Source: Candidatus Methylomicrobium oryzae
Lineage (GTDB): Bacteria; Pseudomonadota; Gammaproteobacteria; Methylococcales; Methylomonadaceae
Direction: 5' to 3'
Assembly: GCF_016745425.1 (NCBI RefSeq)
Contig: NZ_JAERVK010000003.1
Span: 276,370-340,369 of the forward strand
DNA length: 64,000 nt
Shown: in pieces, positions 19,242-29,580 of the stretch
Layout of the letters: every line of letters starts with the position of its first letter
Numbering within the stretch: position 1 is the first letter of the stretch
Position numbers and translations under genes: made by a program
The notes under the pieces: model-generated
The model's input: only the letters and a program-made list of their open reading frames with translations
Told to the model about the DNA's origin: nothing
The model's database searches: none

Positions 19242-20737
19242 TAGGTTTCTCTTGCGTTGAGGGTGTGCCGGACCGACTGCAGCGCCGGTTTCGATACGTC
19301 CAGGACGGTTTGGGGGCGAAGGCCGAGCCAAACTAGAGCTGCCGCCAATAAGCCCAGCGCGGCCAGTTCGCGGAAACTGCCATCGCTCAACACCGGCCGG
19401 TTTTGCAAGGGCCCGTGGTAAGCTTTCTGGATGACGATCAGCGCATAGACCGGCGACAGAATCAGCACGAGCGCGGCGATGGCCGTGGCGATCGGACTCG
19501 CCTCAAACAGTCCCGCGAGCACCAGAAACTCGCCGACAAAATTTCCAAGTCCCGGAAGCCCCAGCGTCGCCATCACAAAAAACAGCGTCAACGCGGACAA
19601 TTGCGGCATGGCCGTCCACAAACCGCCCATCTCTCCGAATTCCCGGCTATGCAGGCGGTTTTGCAGAAAGCCCGCGATCATGAACAGCGCGCCGGCGCTC
19701 AGGCCGTGCGCGATCATCGTGACGACGGCGCCCTGCATCGCGAGCAGGTTTCCGGAGAATGCCCCCGGCAGAATGAAGCCCATATGGCTGATACTGGTAT
19801 AAGCGACCAGCCGTTTGAAATCGGACTGCGCGAAGGCCGTCGCCGCCGTATAGAGCATGCTCGCCGCGCCCAGCGCGATCGCGATCGGCGCAAACCGGTG
19901 CGCGGCTTCGGGAAATAAAGGGATCACGAACCGAAGCAATCCATAGGCGCCGGTTTTCAGCAGGATGCCGGCCAGGATCACACTGCCGCCAGTCGGCGCC
20001 TGCGTATGGGCGTCCGGCAGCCAGGTGTGGAAAGGCACGGCCGGCAGCTTGACCGCAAAGGCGATGAAAAAGCCCAGCATCAGCCAGTAGCCCAGATTGG
20101 AATCGAGCTTGGTATGCAGTAAAGCGACATAATCGAACGTCAAGGCGCCGCCCGAACGGTAATGGGCGAGCGCCAGCACGATGATCGCAACCAGCATCAC
20201 AAGGCTGCTGACCTGGGTGAAAACCGCGAATTTGATGGCCGCATAGGTCCGGTTTTCATGCCCCCAGATCGCGATCAGAAAATACATCGGGACGATCATC
20301 GCTTCCCAGCACAGGAAGAACAGGAACAAGTCGGCTGACAGGAACACGCCGACCGTGCCGGCCAGGCAGGTGAGCAGATTGAAATAAAAGAATCCGGTTC
20401 GCTTGTCGATTTCGGTCCAGGAACTCGCGACCGCCATCAGGCCCAACAGGACAGTCAGCGCGATCAACAGCAGGCTGAGACCATCCGCCGCCAGATGGAA
20501 ACCGATCCCGAAGCGCGAAATCCAAAGTAGATTCACTTCGGCGAGCCAACTGGAGGCCGTGGCCGGGACGGCCATTTCCGCGGCAGGGATTCCGGCAAAC
20601 AGCCAGCCGGCCAGCAGCGCTTCCAGAGCGAGCGTTGCCAGGGCAAACCAGCGCGGAGCGTTCGGGTTCCGTTGCTCCGACATCCAGGCGGCGATGCCGC
20701 CGAAAAACAGTACGGCGATCAAGGCGGATAACATCAT
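19241..20737 (-). CDS. nuoM: NADH-quinone oxidoreductase subunit M
   Basis: Antiporter-like proton-pumping subunit, 498 residues, starting MMLSALIAVLFFGGIAAWM. Family marks: FFLCWEAMIVPMYFLIAIWG with the key glutamate, FAVKLPAVPFHTWLPDAHTQAPT with the key lysine, and YTSISHMGFILPG. Start ATG overlaps the stop of nuoL as ATGA. The open frame continues upstream through nuoL in another frame, but that part is basic and not protein-like for this family. Confidence 0.94.
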   Translation of the reverse strand: MMLSALIAVLFFGGIAAWMSEQRNPNAPRWFALATLALEALLAGWLFAGIPAAEMAVPATASSWLAEVNLLWISRFGIGFHLAADGLSLLLIALTVLLGLMAVASSWTEIDKRTGFFYFNLLTCLAGTVGVFLSADLFLFFLCWEAMIVPMYFLIAIWGHENRTYAAIKFAVFTQVSSLVMLVAIIVLALAHYRSGGALTFDYVALLHTKLDSNLGYWLMLGFFIAFAVKLPAVPFHTWLPDAHTQAPTGGSVILAGILLKTGAYGLLRFVIPLFPEAAHRFAPIAIALGAASMLYTAATAFAQSDFKRLVAYTSISHMGFILPGAFSGNLLAMQGAVVTMIAHGLSAGALFMIAGFLQNRLHSREFGEMGGLWTAMPQLSALTLFFVMATLGLPGLGNFVGEFLVLAGLFEASPIATAIAALVLILSPVYALIVIQKAYHGPLQNRPVLSDGSFRELAALGLLAAALVWLGLRPQTVLDVSKPALQSVRHTLNARET

Positions 20738-22554
20738 GACAGCAGCCCTATCGCAATCACGACGACTGCGCCCCAGGCCATCGACGCCGCGTACCAGCGG
20801 ATCCGCCCGGTCTGGGCTGCACGGGTCAAATCGTGCAGTTTTCGGCTCAGCCAGGCCGTCCTGAGATACGGGCTGTCCAGCACGTCTTTTTTGTTCCATC
20901 GAGTCAGCGCGACAAAGGGATGGATGAACAGTGTCCGGTAAAGCGCATCGAAGCCCCAGCCTGATAATAACAGCCGTTTGATCGGCTCGTTCGTGAAAGC
21001 GGTCGAAGACAACGTGCCGGTCAGATAGAAAAGCGCCGCGATCAGCAAGCCGAGGATCGGCATCATCAGCGTAACGATCGAAACCCACGGGGACGGAGAA
21101 GGCAGAGTTGTCTCGATTGAGGCAGGAAAGACCGTGTCCAGCGGGATTTGCAGCAGGCCGCCGAACAGCGCCAGAACGCTGAGCAGAACGAGCGGGATGC
21201 GCATCCGGTTGCCGATCGCCGCTTCGACCTCTCGCGTTTGATGGCCGAAAAAGACCACGAACAGCAGGCGGAAACTGTAGATGCCGGTGATCAAAGCACC
21301 GAGACAGCCCATGCCCCAAAGTATCGGCGAGGTTTCGAAAGCCGCCAGCAGGATTTCGTGCTTGCTGTAATAGCCGGAGGTAAAGGGCAGCGCGGCCAAG
21401 GCCGCGCTGCCGATCAGAAAGCTCCAGAAAGCGAGCGGCATTGCCTTGCGCAGGCCGCCCATTTTGAAAATGTCGTGTTCGTGGTGGAAGCAGAAGATTA
21501 CCGCGCCGGCGGCCAGGAACAGCAGGGCCTTGAAGAAGGCGTGCGTCAGCAGGTGGAAAATCGCCGCCGACCAGGCGCCGACGCCGAGCGCCAGAAACAT
21601 GTAGCCGATCTGGCTGATCGTCGAATAGGCCAGGATCCGCTTGATGTCGGTCTGTACGAGCCCCGAAAAGCCCGCGATCAGCAAGGTGACGCCGCCGACG
21701 ACGGCAACCGCGGTTTGTGCCGATGGCGCGAGCATGAACAGCACATGGGTGCGGGCGATCAGGTAAACCCCGGCGGTGACCATCGTGGCCGCATGGATCA
21801 GCGCGCTGACCGGCGTCGGGCCGGCCATCGCGTCCGGCAGCCAGGTTTGCAGCGGCAATTGCGCGGATTTGCCGGCCGCGCCGCCGAGCAGGAGTGCAGC
21901 CGCCGTGACAGGCAGAACCGCTCCGACTTTCCATTCGCTCTGGGCCCGCTCCATCACCGTTTGAATATCGAGCGAATGCAGTTCGGTAAACAGCAAAAAC
22001 AGACTCAGCGCCAGCGCCATATCGCCGACGCGGGTCATCACGAACGCCTTGCGCGCCGCGTAGCCGTTATCCGGATTCACGTACCAGAAGCCGATCAACA
22101 GATAGCTGCCTAGCCCCACGCCTTCCCAGCCGAGATAAAGCAGCAGCAGATTATCCGCCAGCACCAGCGTCAGCATTGCCGCGACGAACAGATTCATATA
22201 GGCGAAAAATCGCGCGTAACCGGCATCGGCTTCCATGAATTCGGCCGCGTACAGATGGATCAGCAGCCCGACGCCGGTCACCACGAACAGCATCGTCATC
22301 GATAACGAATCGAGATAAAAACCGAACGGAATCGTAAGATCGCCGGTAGTGATCCAGGAGCCCAGCGCCAGCCGGTAGGGCGCCATCGAACCGCGCAGGA
22401 GTTCGAATCCGACCAGGAAGGCCAGCAAGGCCGAAATGCCCACGCTGCCGACGCCGATCAGGGCGACCATCGGCTTGGACAGACTCCGGCCGAAAAACAC
22501 CAGGGCCAGGAAGCCGAGCAACGGAAAGAACGGTATCCAGCCTAACAATTCCAC
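20734..22554 (-). CDS. nuoL: NADH-quinone oxidoreductase subunit L
   Basis: Distal antiporter-like pump subunit, 606 residues, with the long lateral helix at the C-terminus. Contains LLYLGWEGVGLGSYLLIGFWY, GKSAQLPLQTWLPDAMAGPTPVSALIHAATMV and FKALLFLAAGAVIF. Start is GTG at 22554, eight bases after AGGAGG; an upstream ATG would place extra sequence before it. Separated from nuoK by 229 bp that contains a palindromic repeat, the only large gap in the operon. Confidence 0.95.
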   Translation of the reverse strand: MELLGWIPFFPLLGFLALVFFGRSLSKPMVALIGVGSVGISALLAFLVGFELLRGSMAPYRLALGSWITTGDLTIPFGFYLDSLSMTMLFVVTGVGLLIHLYAAEFMEADAGYARFFAYMNLFVAAMLTLVLADNLLLLYLGWEGVGLGSYLLIGFWYVNPDNGYAARKAFVMTRVGDMALALSLFLLFTELHSLDIQTVMERAQSEWKVGAVLPVTAAALLLGGAAGKSAQLPLQTWLPDAMAGPTPVSALIHAATMVTAGVYLIARTHVLFMLAPSAQTAVAVVGGVTLLIAGFSGLVQTDIKRILAYSTISQIGYMFLALGVGAWSAAIFHLLTHAFFKALLFLAAGAVIFCFHHEHDIFKMGGLRKAMPLAFWSFLIGSAALAALPFTSGYYSKHEILLAAFETSPILWGMGCLGALITGIYSFRLLFVVFFGHQTREVEAAIGNRMRIPLVLLSVLALFGGLLQIPLDTVFPASIETTLPSPSPWVSIVTLMMPILGLLIAALFYLTGTLSSTAFTNEPIKRLLLSGWGFDALYRTLFIHPFVALTRWNKKDVLDSPYLRTAWLSRKLHDLTRAAQTGRIRWYAASMAWGAVVVIAIGLLS

Positions 22555-22783
22555 GGTCGAATCCTCCTGTACGGCTGAGTCCAAAGAACGATTCCTTCTC
22601 CCTTGGGGAGAGGGAGGATGAGGGCAAAATAAAGTTTTTATTTAACAACCATGAGGCTACTATCCACATCCCGGCAGATGAAAAATGCGTAGGATGTGCT
22701 GAACGAAGTGAAGCGCATCGAGTGCCCTTCAGGGTGTCGCTCGCGAACGATGCGCCTCCTTACATCGGCACATCCTACTTGTA
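22555..22783. other. Gap between nuoK and nuoL containing two repeats
   Basis: Includes the nuoL ribosome site, a CTCCC..GGGAG hairpin-forming stretch at about 22598-22617, and the GTAGGATGTGC palindrome at 22689-22778. No ORF. It may lower or separate expression of nuoLMN relative to nuoA-K. Confidence 0.5.
22689..22778. repeat. REP-like palindrome, GTAGGATG..CATCCTAC family (copy 2)
   Basis: GTAGGATGTGC at 22689-22699 is perfectly inverted as GCACATCCTAC at 22768-22778, with a second nested stem GCGCATCG (22713-22720)/CGATGCGC (22748-22755). Lies inside the nuo operon. Confidence 0.7.
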
Positions 22784-23092
22784 TTAACCTTGCATCTCGC
22801 TGACCGCATCGGCGTCCAGCGTTTTGAAACGGTGAAAAATCTGCAGCGCCAGTCCCAGTCCGACCCCAACTTCCGCGGCCGCCAGCGTCAGCACCAGCAG
22901 GAACATGATCTGTCCGTCGGCCTGTCCCCAGCGCGAGCCCGCCACGATAAACGCCAGCCCGGCGGCATTCAGCATCACCTCCAGGGACATCAGGATCATG
23001 ATCAGATTGCGGCGCGCCACTACGCCGATCAAGCCGAGCACGAACAGCGCCGCCGACAGCATCAGCCCGAATTCCGAAGGAATCGTGTTCAT
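22784..23092 (-). CDS. nuoK: NADH-quinone oxidoreductase subunit K
   Basis: 102 residues, three membrane helices, MrpC-like. The conserved glutamate lies in [15 protein letters not shown] in helix 2, another in [13 protein letters not shown] in helix 3. Overlaps nuoJ by 4 bp. Confidence 0.94.
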   Translation of the reverse strand: MNTIPSEFGLMLSAALFVLGLIGVVARRNLIMILMSLEVMLNAAGLAFIVAGSRWGQADGQIMFLLVLTLAAAEVGVGLGLALQIFHRFKTLDADAVSEMQG

Positions 23093-23607
23093 GGCCTGCT
23101 CTCCGGCGGTAATGTTTTCGGTATCGGCCTGCCGAGGTGGTAAGCGCCGACCAGTCCGGCCAGCAGCAGGATCGAGGCCAGTTCGACCGCGATCAGATAG
23201 GGGCCGAATAAGGCGATGCCGACCTGTTTCGCGCTTACGACCTGGCCGGTTTCGATATGACCGCCGTGAGCGATAATCACGACCAGTTCGACGAGCAGGA
23301 TCAGGGCCAGGAACGACGGGCCGAGCCAGATGCCGGGCTCAAGCCAAACGCGTTCCTGGGCGGTTGTCGTTTGACCCTGGTTGAGCATCATGATCACGAA
23401 TACGAACAGCACCATGATCGCGCCCGCGTAGATGATCACTTCCAGCACCGCAGCGAAATAGGCGCCCATCAGGAAGAAGATCACGCCGACCGCCAGCAGC
23501 GACAAGATCAGGTACAGTAGCCCATGGACCGCATTCAGCCGGGTCAGCATCATCACCGTCGCGAACACCGCAACCGCAGAGGTCAGGTAAAACAGGATCA
23601 GCGCCAT
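23089..23607 (-). CDS. nuoJ: NADH-quinone oxidoreductase subunit J
   Basis: 172 residues, five membrane helices of the complex I membrane arm. Recognised by [21 protein letters not shown] helix 2 and [21 protein letters not shown], the helix with the pi-bulge that links quinone reduction to pumping. Stop overlaps nuoK start by 4 bp; 10 bp after nuoI. Confidence 0.93.
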   Translation of the reverse strand: MALILFYLTSAVAVFATVMMLTRLNAVHGLLYLILSLLAVGVIFFLMGAYFAAVLEVIIYAGAIMVLFVFVIMMLNQGQTTTAQERVWLEPGIWLGPSFLALILLVELVVIIAHGGHIETGQVVSAKQVGIALFGPYLIAVELASILLLAGLVGAYHLGRPIPKTLPPESRP

Positions 23608-23617
23608 GGGTTCACCT

Positions 23618-24133
23618 TTAGGGCAACAAGGTTTTCAAATCGACCGGCGGAGCTTCGTTTTCGGCCTGTCCCTTCGCTTTTCCGCCGATCGCCATCCCGG
23701 CAACCCGGTAAAAGTTGTAATCGTGATATTTGCCGGTGCCGTCGATCAACAGATGCTCCTTTTCATAGACCATGTTCTGCCGGTCGTATTCGCACATCTC
23801 GAAGTCGGGCGTCAGCTGGATCGCGCAGGTCGGGCAGGCTTCCTCGCAAAATCCGCACATGATGCAGCGCGAAAAATTGATCCGGAAAAACTCGGGATAC
23901 CAGCGGCCGTTTTCGTCCTCGGTTTTCTGCAACGCGATGCAATCGACCGGGCACACCACCGCGCAAAGATTGCAGGCCACGCAGCGCTCTTCGCCGTCCG
24001 GATCGCGGGTTAGCACAATGCGTCCCCGGTAGCGGGGCGAGAGCGCCGGTTTCTGTTCCGGGTATTCGACCGTGTCCGCTTTGACGAACGTGTGCTTCAA
24101 CACTTCCCATAACGATCGCAGTTGGCTCAGCAT
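23618..24133 (-). CDS. nuoI: NADH-quinone oxidoreductase subunit I
   Basis: 171 residues; carries the two [4Fe-4S] clusters N6a and N6b. The two ferredoxin motifs are [15 protein letters not shown] and [14 protein letters not shown], with [18 protein letters not shown] before them. Sits between nuoH and nuoJ in the usual order. Confidence 0.95.
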   Translation of the reverse strand: MLSQLRSLWEVLKHTFVKADTVEYPEQKPALSPRYRGRIVLTRDPDGEERCVACNLCAVVCPVDCIALQKTEDENGRWYPEFFRINFSRCIMCGFCEEACPTCAIQLTPDFEMCEYDRQNMVYEKEHLLIDGTGKYHDYNFYRVAGMAIGGKAKGQAENEAPPVDLKTLLP

Positions 24134-24155
24134 CGCAAGCTCCTCGTCTCGATTG

Positions 24156-25109
24156 TCAGCCCGGCGGGAGCGCCAGCGCGCCGGTAATCACCAGATTCAA
24201 CAGACCCGCAGGCAGCAGAATCTTCCAGCCGAAGGCCATCAACTGATCATAGCGCGGGCGCGGCAAGGCGCCGCGGATCAGGATGAAAAACAGCACCCCG
24301 ATGCCCGTTTTCAGGCAAAACCAGGCCAGGGGCGGCAGCCAAGGGCCGAGCCAGCCGCCGAAAAACAGCGTCACGATGATCGCCGAGCTCAAGATAATCG
24401 CGACGTATTCCCCAACGAAAAACATCCCGAATTTCATCCCGGAATACTCGGTATGGAAACCGGCTACCAATTCCTGTTCGGCTTCGGGCAGGTCGAGAGG
24501 GCCGCGGCGGCTTTCCGCGACGATCGCGATCAGAAAGATCACGAAGCCTACAAACTGCGGCACGATGAACCAGCCGCCGCGCTGGGCCTCGACGATTTCC
24601 CTTAAATCGAACGTACCGGCCAGCATCACGACGCCCATGATCGAAATTCCCATGAAGACCTCGTAGCTGACCGTCTGCGCGGCTGCGCGTAGGCCGCCGA
24701 GCAGCGAATATTTGTTGTTGGACGCATAGCCGGCCAGCACGATGCTGTAGACCGACAGCGAGGACAGCGCCAGAAAATAAAGCAGCCCGAAATTGAAATC
24801 GATGATCCCGACGCCCGGGGCGAAAGGGATCACCGCGAAGGCGGCGAGCGCGGTGATGAAGACGATCGTCGGCGCGATCACAAAGATCGGTTTGTCGGCA
24901 AAAGGCGGTATCCAGTCCTCCTTGAAAAACATTTTGATCATGTCCGCGACCACCTGCATCAGCCCGAGAGGGCCGACACGATTCGGTCCGAGCCGGTCTT
25001 GCCAGAAAGCCAAAAGGCGCCGCTCGACCCAGATCAGCAGCGCGGCGACGGCGATCACCGCGATCAGGATGCCGGCAATGTCGGGGGCTTCGCCGAGTTC
25101 GTCGTTCAT
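24156..25109 (-). CDS. nuoH: NADH-quinone oxidoreductase subunit H
   Basis: 317 residues, eight helices; forms the quinone cavity at the junction of the two arms. Conserved segments: [26 protein letters not shown] in the N-terminal part and [30 protein letters not shown] with the acidic residues of the quinone channel. Start overlaps the nuoG stop by 4 bp. Confidence 0.95.
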   Translation of the reverse strand: MNDELGEAPDIAGILIAVIAVAALLIWVERRLLAFWQDRLGPNRVGPLGLMQVVADMIKMFFKEDWIPPFADKPIFVIAPTIVFITALAAFAVIPFAPGVGIIDFNFGLLYFLALSSLSVYSIVLAGYASNNKYSLLGGLRAAAQTVSYEVFMGISIMGVVMLAGTFDLREIVEAQRGGWFIVPQFVGFVIFLIAIVAESRRGPLDLPEAEQELVAGFHTEYSGMKFGMFFVGEYVAIILSSAIIVTLFFGGWLGPWLPPLAWFCLKTGIGVLFFILIRGALPRPRYDQLMAFGWKILLPAGLLNLVITGALALPPG

Positions 25110-27802
25110 TGGTTTTCTCCCGTCTTTGCCGGCGCTTCGGGTCCGGCTTTTATCAGGGCGACCCGTGCGCCGTTCGGCAGATGGCGAAACGGCGGCAGGC
25201 CGGCCGTAATGCCGAGCAAACCGGCCGGCATTGTGCTGTCGATGCGGACCGGAATCCGGAGCGAAGAGAGCTCCAGTTCATAACGGATTTCGACCGAATC
25301 GCCGTTTGAAACGGCCAGCGTTTCGGCATCTTCGGGATTGACGAATACACAGGCGTCGGGGAACCGTTCGGCGACCGGCGCCGAATGCGCGCTGAGTTCC
25401 TCGCCGGCGAAAATATTCGGCAGCCTGACGATCCGCCAGAAACCCCGTTCCGGTACGAAAGCCGGCGGAATTCGATCGAACCAGGGCAGCATGCCCGAAG
25501 CTTGGATCAGGCGGATGCCGGGGTTGCCGCTGCGCAGGGGGCCGGCGACTTCGTCTTGGAATTTATTGATTGCTTGGTTGGAGTTCCATCCCGGCGCCCA
25601 CACGACCGGCAATAAAGCCGGCGGTACATGCACGGTATCGCCTTCCATCGAGAATGCGAACGGGGTTTCGCAGTCCTGCGGCGGCGGAGGTTCGATTACC
25701 GAGACGTCGGCATGCATTGCGGTGCGGCCGCTGTAACGGTGCGGCTGGCGCGGGATTTTGGGAAGATGCTCTTCTGCCGGGAAGCGCTCGATTCCGGCAA
25801 GCGCCGGAATTGCCGCCGCGCAGGCCGATGTCAGATCCCTGAAATGGTGCCATCGTGGATTATCCATCACACGGATCAGCCACTCCCAACCGGCCAGGAT
25901 GGGTTCCTGCGCCGGATAAACCGGAAAATAGCACTGGGCACGGCCTTCGTTATTGACCAGGGTCCCTTCGGATTCGGCGAACGTCGCGGCCGGCAGCAGC
26001 AGGCCGGCTTTCGCTGTGGTCGGGTTTTCCAGGTGGTCGATCACGGCGACATGCCGAGCGGCATCGAGAAAAGCGTCGATTTGCGGAGCCGGCGCGCGCC
26101 GGTAGAGGTCGTTTTCGAGAATCACCATGGTATCGGCCGAACCGTCCTGAACGCGGGCGAAAGCGTCCTTCAGGCGCCTGCCGCCGATCATCGTCAAGCC
26201 CAGGCTGTTCGCTTCGGGGAGAGCATACAGCAAGCCTTTGTTCTGAGCCGGCAGCGCTCTTGCGATATTGTAGGCTGCCTGAACGACTGCCAGGCTCGCG
26301 CAGCTCGTGCCCGAGACGATCAGCGGACGTTTCGCCTCCCGCAAGCGGCCGGCGATCAGGGCTGCCAGAGCCTCCTCCGCCTCATCCAGACCCGAGGGCA
26401 GGGGCGATTCCGGATTCAGCGAGTGCGCGATCGCGAAACCAAGGCGGGCGATCGCTTCCGGGCTGCCGTGAAACGTTTCGGCCGCGCTATCGTGGAGGCG
26501 CGTGGCATGAACAGAGGCAATGAACAGCGGGCTTTGCACCTGGCCTTCAAGCTGTCGGACTGCGGCATCCAGCCAGCGCGGGATTTTCAGTTGCCGGGCC
26601 AGATCGAATGTCGCGTTGCGTACTGACTGCCGCAGCGACAGGGCCAGGCGCGGCGCACTGTGGGTGACATCCTCGCCCAGAATCAAGACCGCGTCGGCCT
26701 GTTCGGTTTCGCGAAGCGTCGGTGTATGGATGCCGCCGTTCGCCAGGATGCCGAGGATGGATTCGAGCAAGTCGTGTTCGGTCTCATCGAGCCCGAGAAA
26801 GAAATTGGTCTCACCCACGAGTTCGCGCAACGTGAAATTCGCTTCCAGCGAGGCGCGCGGCGAGCCGATGCCAATGATGCCTTTCGCGCTCCGAATCTGC
26901 GTTCTGAAATGCTCGATCGCGGTTCCGGCCACGGCAACAGGTTGTCTTTCGATCCGCGGAAAGCGGCCCCGAAGATCGCTGTTTACGAAGCCGTAGCCGA
27001 AGCGGCCCCGGTCGCACAGGAAATAGCCGTTCACGTCGCCGTGGTACCGGTTCACGATCCGGCGCAATTCGCCGTAGCGTTCGCCCGGCGTGGTGTTGCA
27101 GCCGAGGCTGCAATGCACGCAGACCGATGGCGCGGTCTGCAAGTCCCATTTCCGGGTATAACGGTCGCTGAAAGGCTTGTCGGTAAAGACGCCGGTAGGG
27201 CAGACTTCGACCAGATTACCGCTGAATTCGCTCTCCAGCGTGCCGTCCTCATGGCGGCCGAAATACACGTTGTTGTGGATGCCTAGTACTTCGAGGTCAG
27301 CGCCCCCCGCGTAGTCGTTGTAGAAACGGACGCAGCGGTAGCAGGCGATGCAGCGGTTCATTTCATGATTCACGAAAGGGCCGAGATATTGATTCCGGTG
27401 GGTCCGCTTGCGGCCGCGGTAGCGGCGCGAGGTGTGGCCGGTCATCAGCGTCATGTCCTGCAGATGGCATTCTCCGCCTTCTTCGCAAACCGGACAGTCA
27501 TGCGGATGATTGATCATCAACAGCTCGATGTTGTCTGCGCGGAATTGCCGGGCCACGTCGGCATTTAGCGAAATGCGCAGGTTATCCGCGACCGGCGTGA
27601 TGCAGGCCATCACCAGGCGGCCGCGAGTGTCTTCCGCATCCTTGTACTGGATCACTGCGCATTGACGGCAGGCGCCGACCGATCCCATCGCCGGATGCCA
27701 GCAAAAATAGGGCAGGTCCAACCCCAACGACAAACACTCGGCGAGAAGGTTGCTGCCGTCCTGCACTTCGTAAGTACGGCCGTCGACTTCGATGGTCGCC
27801 AT
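25106..27802 (-). CDS. nuoG: NADH-quinone oxidoreductase subunit G
   Basis: 898 residues, close to the E. coli length. N-terminal [2Fe-2S] ferredoxin domain (CWHPAMGSVGACRQC), then the His-Cys3 cluster (HDCPVCEEGGEC), the N4/N5 segment (CIACYRCVRFY, then EVCPTGVF), and the extra N7-type cluster motif CVHCSLGCNTTPGERYGE, followed by the molybdopterin oxidoreductase-like domain. Start ATG at 27802 (MATIEVDGRTYEVQDG) overlaps the nuoF stop. The frame stays open further upstream to 28477 but that part is the antisense-like shadow of nuoF. Confidence 0.95.
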   Translation of the reverse strand: MATIEVDGRTYEVQDGSNLLAECLSLGLDLPYFCWHPAMGSVGACRQCAVIQYKDAEDTRGRLVMACITPVADNLRISLNADVARQFRADNIELLMINHPHDCPVCEEGGECHLQDMTLMTGHTSRRYRGRKRTHRNQYLGPFVNHEMNRCIACYRCVRFYNDYAGGADLEVLGIHNNVYFGRHEDGTLESEFSGNLVEVCPTGVFTDKPFSDRYTRKWDLQTAPSVCVHCSLGCNTTPGERYGELRRIVNRYHGDVNGYFLCDRGRFGYGFVNSDLRGRFPRIERQPVAVAGTAIEHFRTQIRSAKGIIGIGSPRASLEANFTLRELVGETNFFLGLDETEHDLLESILGILANGGIHTPTLRETEQADAVLILGEDVTHSAPRLALSLRQSVRNATFDLARQLKIPRWLDAAVRQLEGQVQSPLFIASVHATRLHDSAAETFHGSPEAIARLGFAIAHSLNPESPLPSGLDEAEEALAALIAGRLREAKRPLIVSGTSCASLAVVQAAYNIARALPAQNKGLLYALPEANSLGLTMIGGRRLKDAFARVQDGSADTMVILENDLYRRAPAPQIDAFLDAARHVAVIDHLENPTTAKAGLLLPAATFAESEGTLVNNEGRAQCYFPVYPAQEPILAGWEWLIRVMDNPRWHHFRDLTSACAAAIPALAGIERFPAEEHLPKIPRQPHRYSGRTAMHADVSVIEPPPPQDCETPFAFSMEGDTVHVPPALLPVVWAPGWNSNQAINKFQDEVAGPLRSGNPGIRLIQASGMLPWFDRIPPAFVPERGFWRIVRLPNIFAGEELSAHSAPVAERFPDACVFVNPEDAETLAVSNGDSVEIRYELELSSLRIPVRIDSTMPAGLLGITAGLPPFRHLPNGARVALIKAGPEAPAKTGENQ

Positions 27803-29091
27803 CAGACGGCCTCCTTGAGCGTGCGGTTTTGAAAAATGTAGCGCTCGAAGTCTTCGCGAAAATATTTCAGCGCGCTCTGCAGCGGTTCCATCGCGCCCGG
27901 TGCGAGTGCGCAGAACGTATTGCCGGGGCCGAGCATTCGGGTCAATCGGGATAAGGTATCGAGATCTTCGGGGCGGCCCCTGCCTTCGACGATGTCCTGC
28001 AACAGCGTCACTGTCCACGGCAGGCCGTCCCGGCACGGGGTGCACCAGCCGCACGATTCCTGGGCGAAAAATCGCTCCAGGTTCAGCACCATTTGCACCG
28101 GACAGGTCTTGTCGTCGAGCACGATGATGGTGCCGGTGCCCATCCGGCTGCCGGCCTTGGCGACCGTATCGAACTCCATCGGCACGTCCAGATGCTCGGG
28201 CAGCAGAAAATCGGTCGAGGCGCCGCCGGGCAGGAAGCCGCGCAGTCTGTAGCCGTCTTTCATCCCGTCGGCATGGTCTTCCAGGATTTCGCGAATCGGC
28301 GTGCCCATCGGCAGTTCCCACAGGCCTGGCTTTTTGACCCGGCCGCTGGCGCCGAACAGCTTCGTGCCCGCATCGGCGCCGCGCCCAAGCCCTTTGTACC
28401 AGTCTGCGCCGTGGCGCAGAATATGGGGCACGTTGCATAGCGTCTCGACATTGTTCACGACCGTCGGCCGGCCCCACAGGCCGCTGACTACCGCAAAAGG
28501 GGGTTTCGGGCGGGGCGTGGCCCGTTTGCCTTCCAAAGCATTCAATAAGGCCGACTCTTCGCCGCAGATATAGCGGCCGGCGCTGGTATGGAGATGAATC
28601 TCGAGCGAGAAATCCGAATCGAGGATATGTGCGCCAATATAATGCGCCGCGCGGGCTTCCTGCATGGCCCGCGTCAAGCGCTCTGCAGCCAGGCGGTACT
28701 CCGCGCGCAAAAAGATGTAAGCGGTTTGCGCCTGGATGGCGTAAGCTGCAATGACGATGCCTTCGAGTAACTGATGCGGATCTTTTTCGAGCAGCAGCCG
28801 GTCCTTGAAGGTACCGGGCTCCATCTCGTCCGCGTTAATCACCAGATAGCGGGGTTGGGCCGGAGCCTGGTCGATCGGCACCAGGCTCCATTTGAGCCCG
28901 GTACTGAAGCCTGCGCCGCCCCGGCCTCTAAGTCCCGCATCCTTGACCCATTGCTGGACGTCTTTCGGTTTGAGGTCGGCGAGCGTCTTCTTCAGCCCTT
29001 CATAACCGCCGGTTTTACGGTAATCCTCCAGGGTCGCGAAAGCGCGGCCCGTGCGGATGTTCTGGGTTAACGGTCTGTCCATCGTCGCCAT
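27802..29091 (-). CDS. nuoF: NADH-quinone oxidoreductase subunit F
   Basis: 429 residues; binds NADH and FMN and holds cluster N3. NADH/FMN motifs LRGRGGAGFSTGLKW and NADEMEPGTFKDR, and the cluster motif ESCGWCTPCRDG, are intact. An internal ATG four codons in (MDRPLTQ) could also be the start. Six bp after nuoE. Confidence 0.95.
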   Translation of the reverse strand: MATMDRPLTQNIRTGRAFATLEDYRKTGGYEGLKKTLADLKPKDVQQWVKDAGLRGRGGAGFSTGLKWSLVPIDQAPAQPRYLVINADEMEPGTFKDRLLLEKDPHQLLEGIVIAAYAIQAQTAYIFLRAEYRLAAERLTRAMQEARAAHYIGAHILDSDFSLEIHLHTSAGRYICGEESALLNALEGKRATPRPKPPFAVVSGLWGRPTVVNNVETLCNVPHILRHGADWYKGLGRGADAGTKLFGASGRVKKPGLWELPMGTPIREILEDHADGMKDGYRLRGFLPGGASTDFLLPEHLDVPMEFDTVAKAGSRMGTGTIIVLDDKTCPVQMVLNLERFFAQESCGWCTPCRDGLPWTVTLLQDIVEGRGRPEDLDTLSRLTRMLGPGNTFCALAPGAMEPLQSALKYFREDFERYIFQNRTLKEAV

Positions 29092-29097
29092 CTCGCA

Positions 29098-29580
29098 TTA
29101 TTCTCCGAGGAGTTCCTTTACGATATTGTCGGTCAGGTCCGGCCTGAGCTCGCCGTTCACCATCGCGACCGGGGCACGGTCGCAGGCGCCCAGGCAAACG
29201 ATCGGCAAAACGGTGTATTCGCCATCCTGTGACATTTCGCCGGGCTTCACGTTCAAATGCCGGCACAACTTCTCGCTCAACCGGTCGCTGCCGAGCATCC
29301 AGCAACTGACGCTGTCACAGACGTGAATCACGTTTTTGCCGACCGGCCGGCGGTAAATCAGATTGTAAAAGGTTGCGACCCCTTCCAGCTGAGCGGGCGA
29401 TATTTTCAGGTATTCGGCAATCGCGACCAAGCTGTCGTCGGAAATCCAGCCGCGGTGTTTCTGGACGATCTTCAATGCTTCGATCGAGACGGCCGACTTG
29501 TCTTCATAGTGCGGCAGTTCGGCATTGATCTCGTCGATTTCGGCGGCGCTCAAAGAGCGTGTATTCGTTTCTGCCTTCAT
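29098..29580 (-). CDS. nuoE: NADH-quinone oxidoreductase subunit E
   Basis: 160 residues, thioredoxin-like [2Fe-2S] subunit (N1a). Cluster cysteines in VCDSVSCWMLG and CLGACDRAPV, the standard spacing. The helical N-terminus has YEDKSAVSIEALKIVQKHRGW. Start overlaps the nuoCD stop by one base. Confidence 0.95.
   Translation of the reverse strand: MKAETNTRSLSAAEIDEINAELPHYEDKSAVSIEALKIVQKHRGWISDDSLVAIAEYLKISPAQLEGVATFYNLIYRRPVGKNVIHVCDSVSCWMLGSDRLSEKLCRHLNVKPGEMSQDGEYTVLPIVCLGACDRAPVAMVNGELRPDLTDNIVKELLGE

Noticed and set aside
19241..21934. 897-residue reading of nuoM
   Set aside because: The N-terminal 400 residues are an out-of-frame, Arg/Ala-rich shadow of nuoL; the true nuoM starts at 20737.
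25106..28477. 1123-residue reading of nuoG
   Set aside because: The extension upstream of 27802 is the shadow of nuoF; the ferredoxin-like N-terminus of NuoG starts at 27802.
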